Assembly (NCBI GenBank): GCA_964429075.1
Contig: CAYSBA010000048.1
Coordinates: forward strand, 1 to 7,570
Source: CAYSBA01 sp964429075 [NCBI: uncultured bacterium]
Lineage (GTDB): Bacteria; CAYSBA01
Direction: 5' to 3'
Length of the DNA stretch: 7,570 nt
A model generated the notes under the pieces. The model had not been told where the DNA came from and did not search any database. It worked only from the letters and a program-made list of their open reading frames with translations. The position numbers were made by a program, and so were the translations under genes. Each line of letters begins with the position of its first letter. Position 1 is the stretch's first letter. This document shows positions 6,738-7,570 of this stretch, piece after piece.

Positions 6738-6764
6738 TTTATAACATTGAACGAAGAGGGTCAA
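6738..6764 (-). promoter_or_regulatory. weak candidate promoter of the barrel-protein gene
   Basis: On the - strand TTGACC (6759-6764) and TATAAA (6738-6743) resemble -35 and -10 boxes, but the spacer is only 15 bases. The -10 overlaps the AAAAGGGG ribosome site, so a transcript from it would begin about at the ATG and would lack that site. It may therefore be fortuitous, with the true promoter further upstream. Confidence 0.2.
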
Positions 6765-6804
6765 GCCTTTGTCTTTAACAGGTATAGACATGGGGGACGT
6801 TTAA

Positions 6805-7570
6805 GGTAAAGGAAGAGAAGTGAGGATAGGGGATAGTTCCTTTGATATAGCAGATTGAGAAGAACACTTTGAAAAAGTGGAGCAAGAAAGAGAGAAGCAT
6901 ACCCAAAAGTAGAGACATAACATTTTGAGTGTAAAGTGTAAAAAAGTAATGGAAGAGGATGTGTCATCATCCTCGGGACTTACCCAAAATTTAAGGATGG
7001 TCGGTGGTAACAGAAAATAGGGGGTCAGGATTTTGCCATGTAGTAGAGCGAATATTCTGAAGAAGATATCCCATTTAGTGAAAAAGATTTTTAGAGAAGG
7101 CATCACCTTCGCCTGAGTTAATGTGGATTTTGTTTTGTCCTTTGTGGAAATTATAAGAGGGATTTGTGGATTTTATTCTTTGCTAGAAGAAGAAGGAAGC
7201 AGGTCATGGATTATTTGTGTTTGAATAAAAATCAAAAGAAAGCAAGGCTTAAAAATCAGCAATACATAGTAGGACAGGCGTCTTACTTATCATAAAAGAC
7301 TGCTGCAGAGCCAGATAAGAAGTGTAAATTATTTTGTTAGGATCCGGGACATCACCTGTGATAAAAGAGATACCCTTTGAAACCTCGTTGAGAAAGATTT
7401 ACTAAGAAGCATTTTGTTGGAGATCAAGGGATTCGTTCTGATAATTGATGAAAGAGGCTAAAAACTTTTTTGCTGCCTTTCAAGTCTATCCCAATTCAAG
7501 TGAGGTAATAATGTGTTGATTAAGTGTTTTATCTTTACTTTTCTTATAAAGATATTGATATCAGTAACAT
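6805..7570 (+). other. about 770 bases without an intact gene; possible decayed gene on the + strand
   Basis: No convincing intact coding region, RNA gene or mobile element was found here. The left part is markedly skewed: by hand count 45 G against 12 C on the + strand in 6801-6960. In this window the sense strands of real genes look purine-rich too, which points to the + strand if anything here was once coding. The + frame beginning at 6805 has about ten in-frame stops (6856, 6910, 7018, 7114, 7222, 7267, 7270, 7378, 7459, 7501), against roughly twenty in each of the other two + frames. It yields Glu/Lys-rich stretches such as HFEKVEQEREK (6865-6897) and NLVEKDLLRSILLEIKGF (7381-7434). This would fit a gene ruined by many stops, but no family is recognisable and chance cannot be excluded. 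Small inverted repeats occur at 6955-6974 and 7096-7110. Confidence 0.3.

Noticed and set aside
6729-6791. In-frame 21-codon extension of the barrel protein from an ATG at 6791.
   Set aside because: It would precede the signal peptide, and no ribosome site stands before 6791.
6955-6974. Perfect inverted repeat GAGGATG / CATCCTC with a 6-base loop.
   Set aside because: No T run follows on either strand and no gene ends beside it, so there is no case for a terminator; such repeats arise by chance.
6801-7106. Open - strand frame of about 100 codons.
   Set aside because: It is a Phe/Ser/Leu/Cys-rich product of pyrimidine-rich sequence with no ribosome site or recognisable domain, opposite to the purine-rich strand.
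7252-7398. A 49-codon open stretch on the - strand with protein-like text (contains ITGDVPDPNK).
   Set aside because: It is bounded by stops at both ends, has no plausible start, and that frame's stop density over the region is as expected by chance.
7513-7570. GTG at 7513 with GAGGT six bases upstream, beginning a hydrophobic peptide (MLIKCFIFTFLIKI) that runs off the window.
   Set aside because: Only 19 codons are visible, so a signal peptide of a new gene cannot be told from chance; it is also in phase with the possible decayed frame.

Overview
The window looks like chromosomal DNA from a low-GC, AT-rich Gram-negative bacterium. An outer-membrane lipoprotein and a predicted outer-membrane beta-barrel show the double membrane. 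Lipoproteins with tandem C-x5-C-P-x-G-Q-x-C cysteine repeats, and the type of solenoid protein found here, recall the Myxococcota and other former Deltaproteobacteria. That placement is inference from memory of protein families. TGA, TAG and TAA all end well-supported genes, so the code is standard. No rRNA, tRNA, CRISPR array, prophage or intact insertion sequence was seen.

Left block, + strand, 1-2190: three tightly packed genes that overlap by 4 and 8 bases, so almost certainly one operon. They are the 3' end of an unrecognised gene, coaX (type III pantothenate kinase, first step of coenzyme A synthesis), and a 360-residue predicted alpha-solenoid protein of unknown function.

Middle block, - strand, 4112 down to 2173: ald (alanine dehydrogenase, GTG start, strong ribosome binding site) is followed by a 4-base overlap with a protein that has a degenerate receiver-like N-terminus, an acidic low-complexity middle and a C-terminal coiled coil. 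This unit converges on the coaX unit, and the two 3' coding ends overlap by 18 bases with no visible terminator between them.

Right block, - strand, 6728 down to 4241: a secreted protein with an N-terminal beta-rich domain, a strikingly Lys/Arg-rich central segment and a C-terminal outer-membrane barrel, then a cysteine-rich lipoprotein with four tandem cysteine modules that arose by duplication of a two-module unit. A strong intrinsic terminator (4184-4211) closes this block and separates it from ald.

Right edge, 6729-7570: no intact gene. The + strand is strongly G-over-C skewed at its left end. One + frame has about half as many stop codons as the other two, which would fit a decayed gene, though this is weak evidence.

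No defence, secretion or biosynthetic system can be demonstrated. The most interesting items are the proteins of unknown function: the solenoid, the receiver/coiled-coil protein coupled to ald, and the basic-linker barrel protein.
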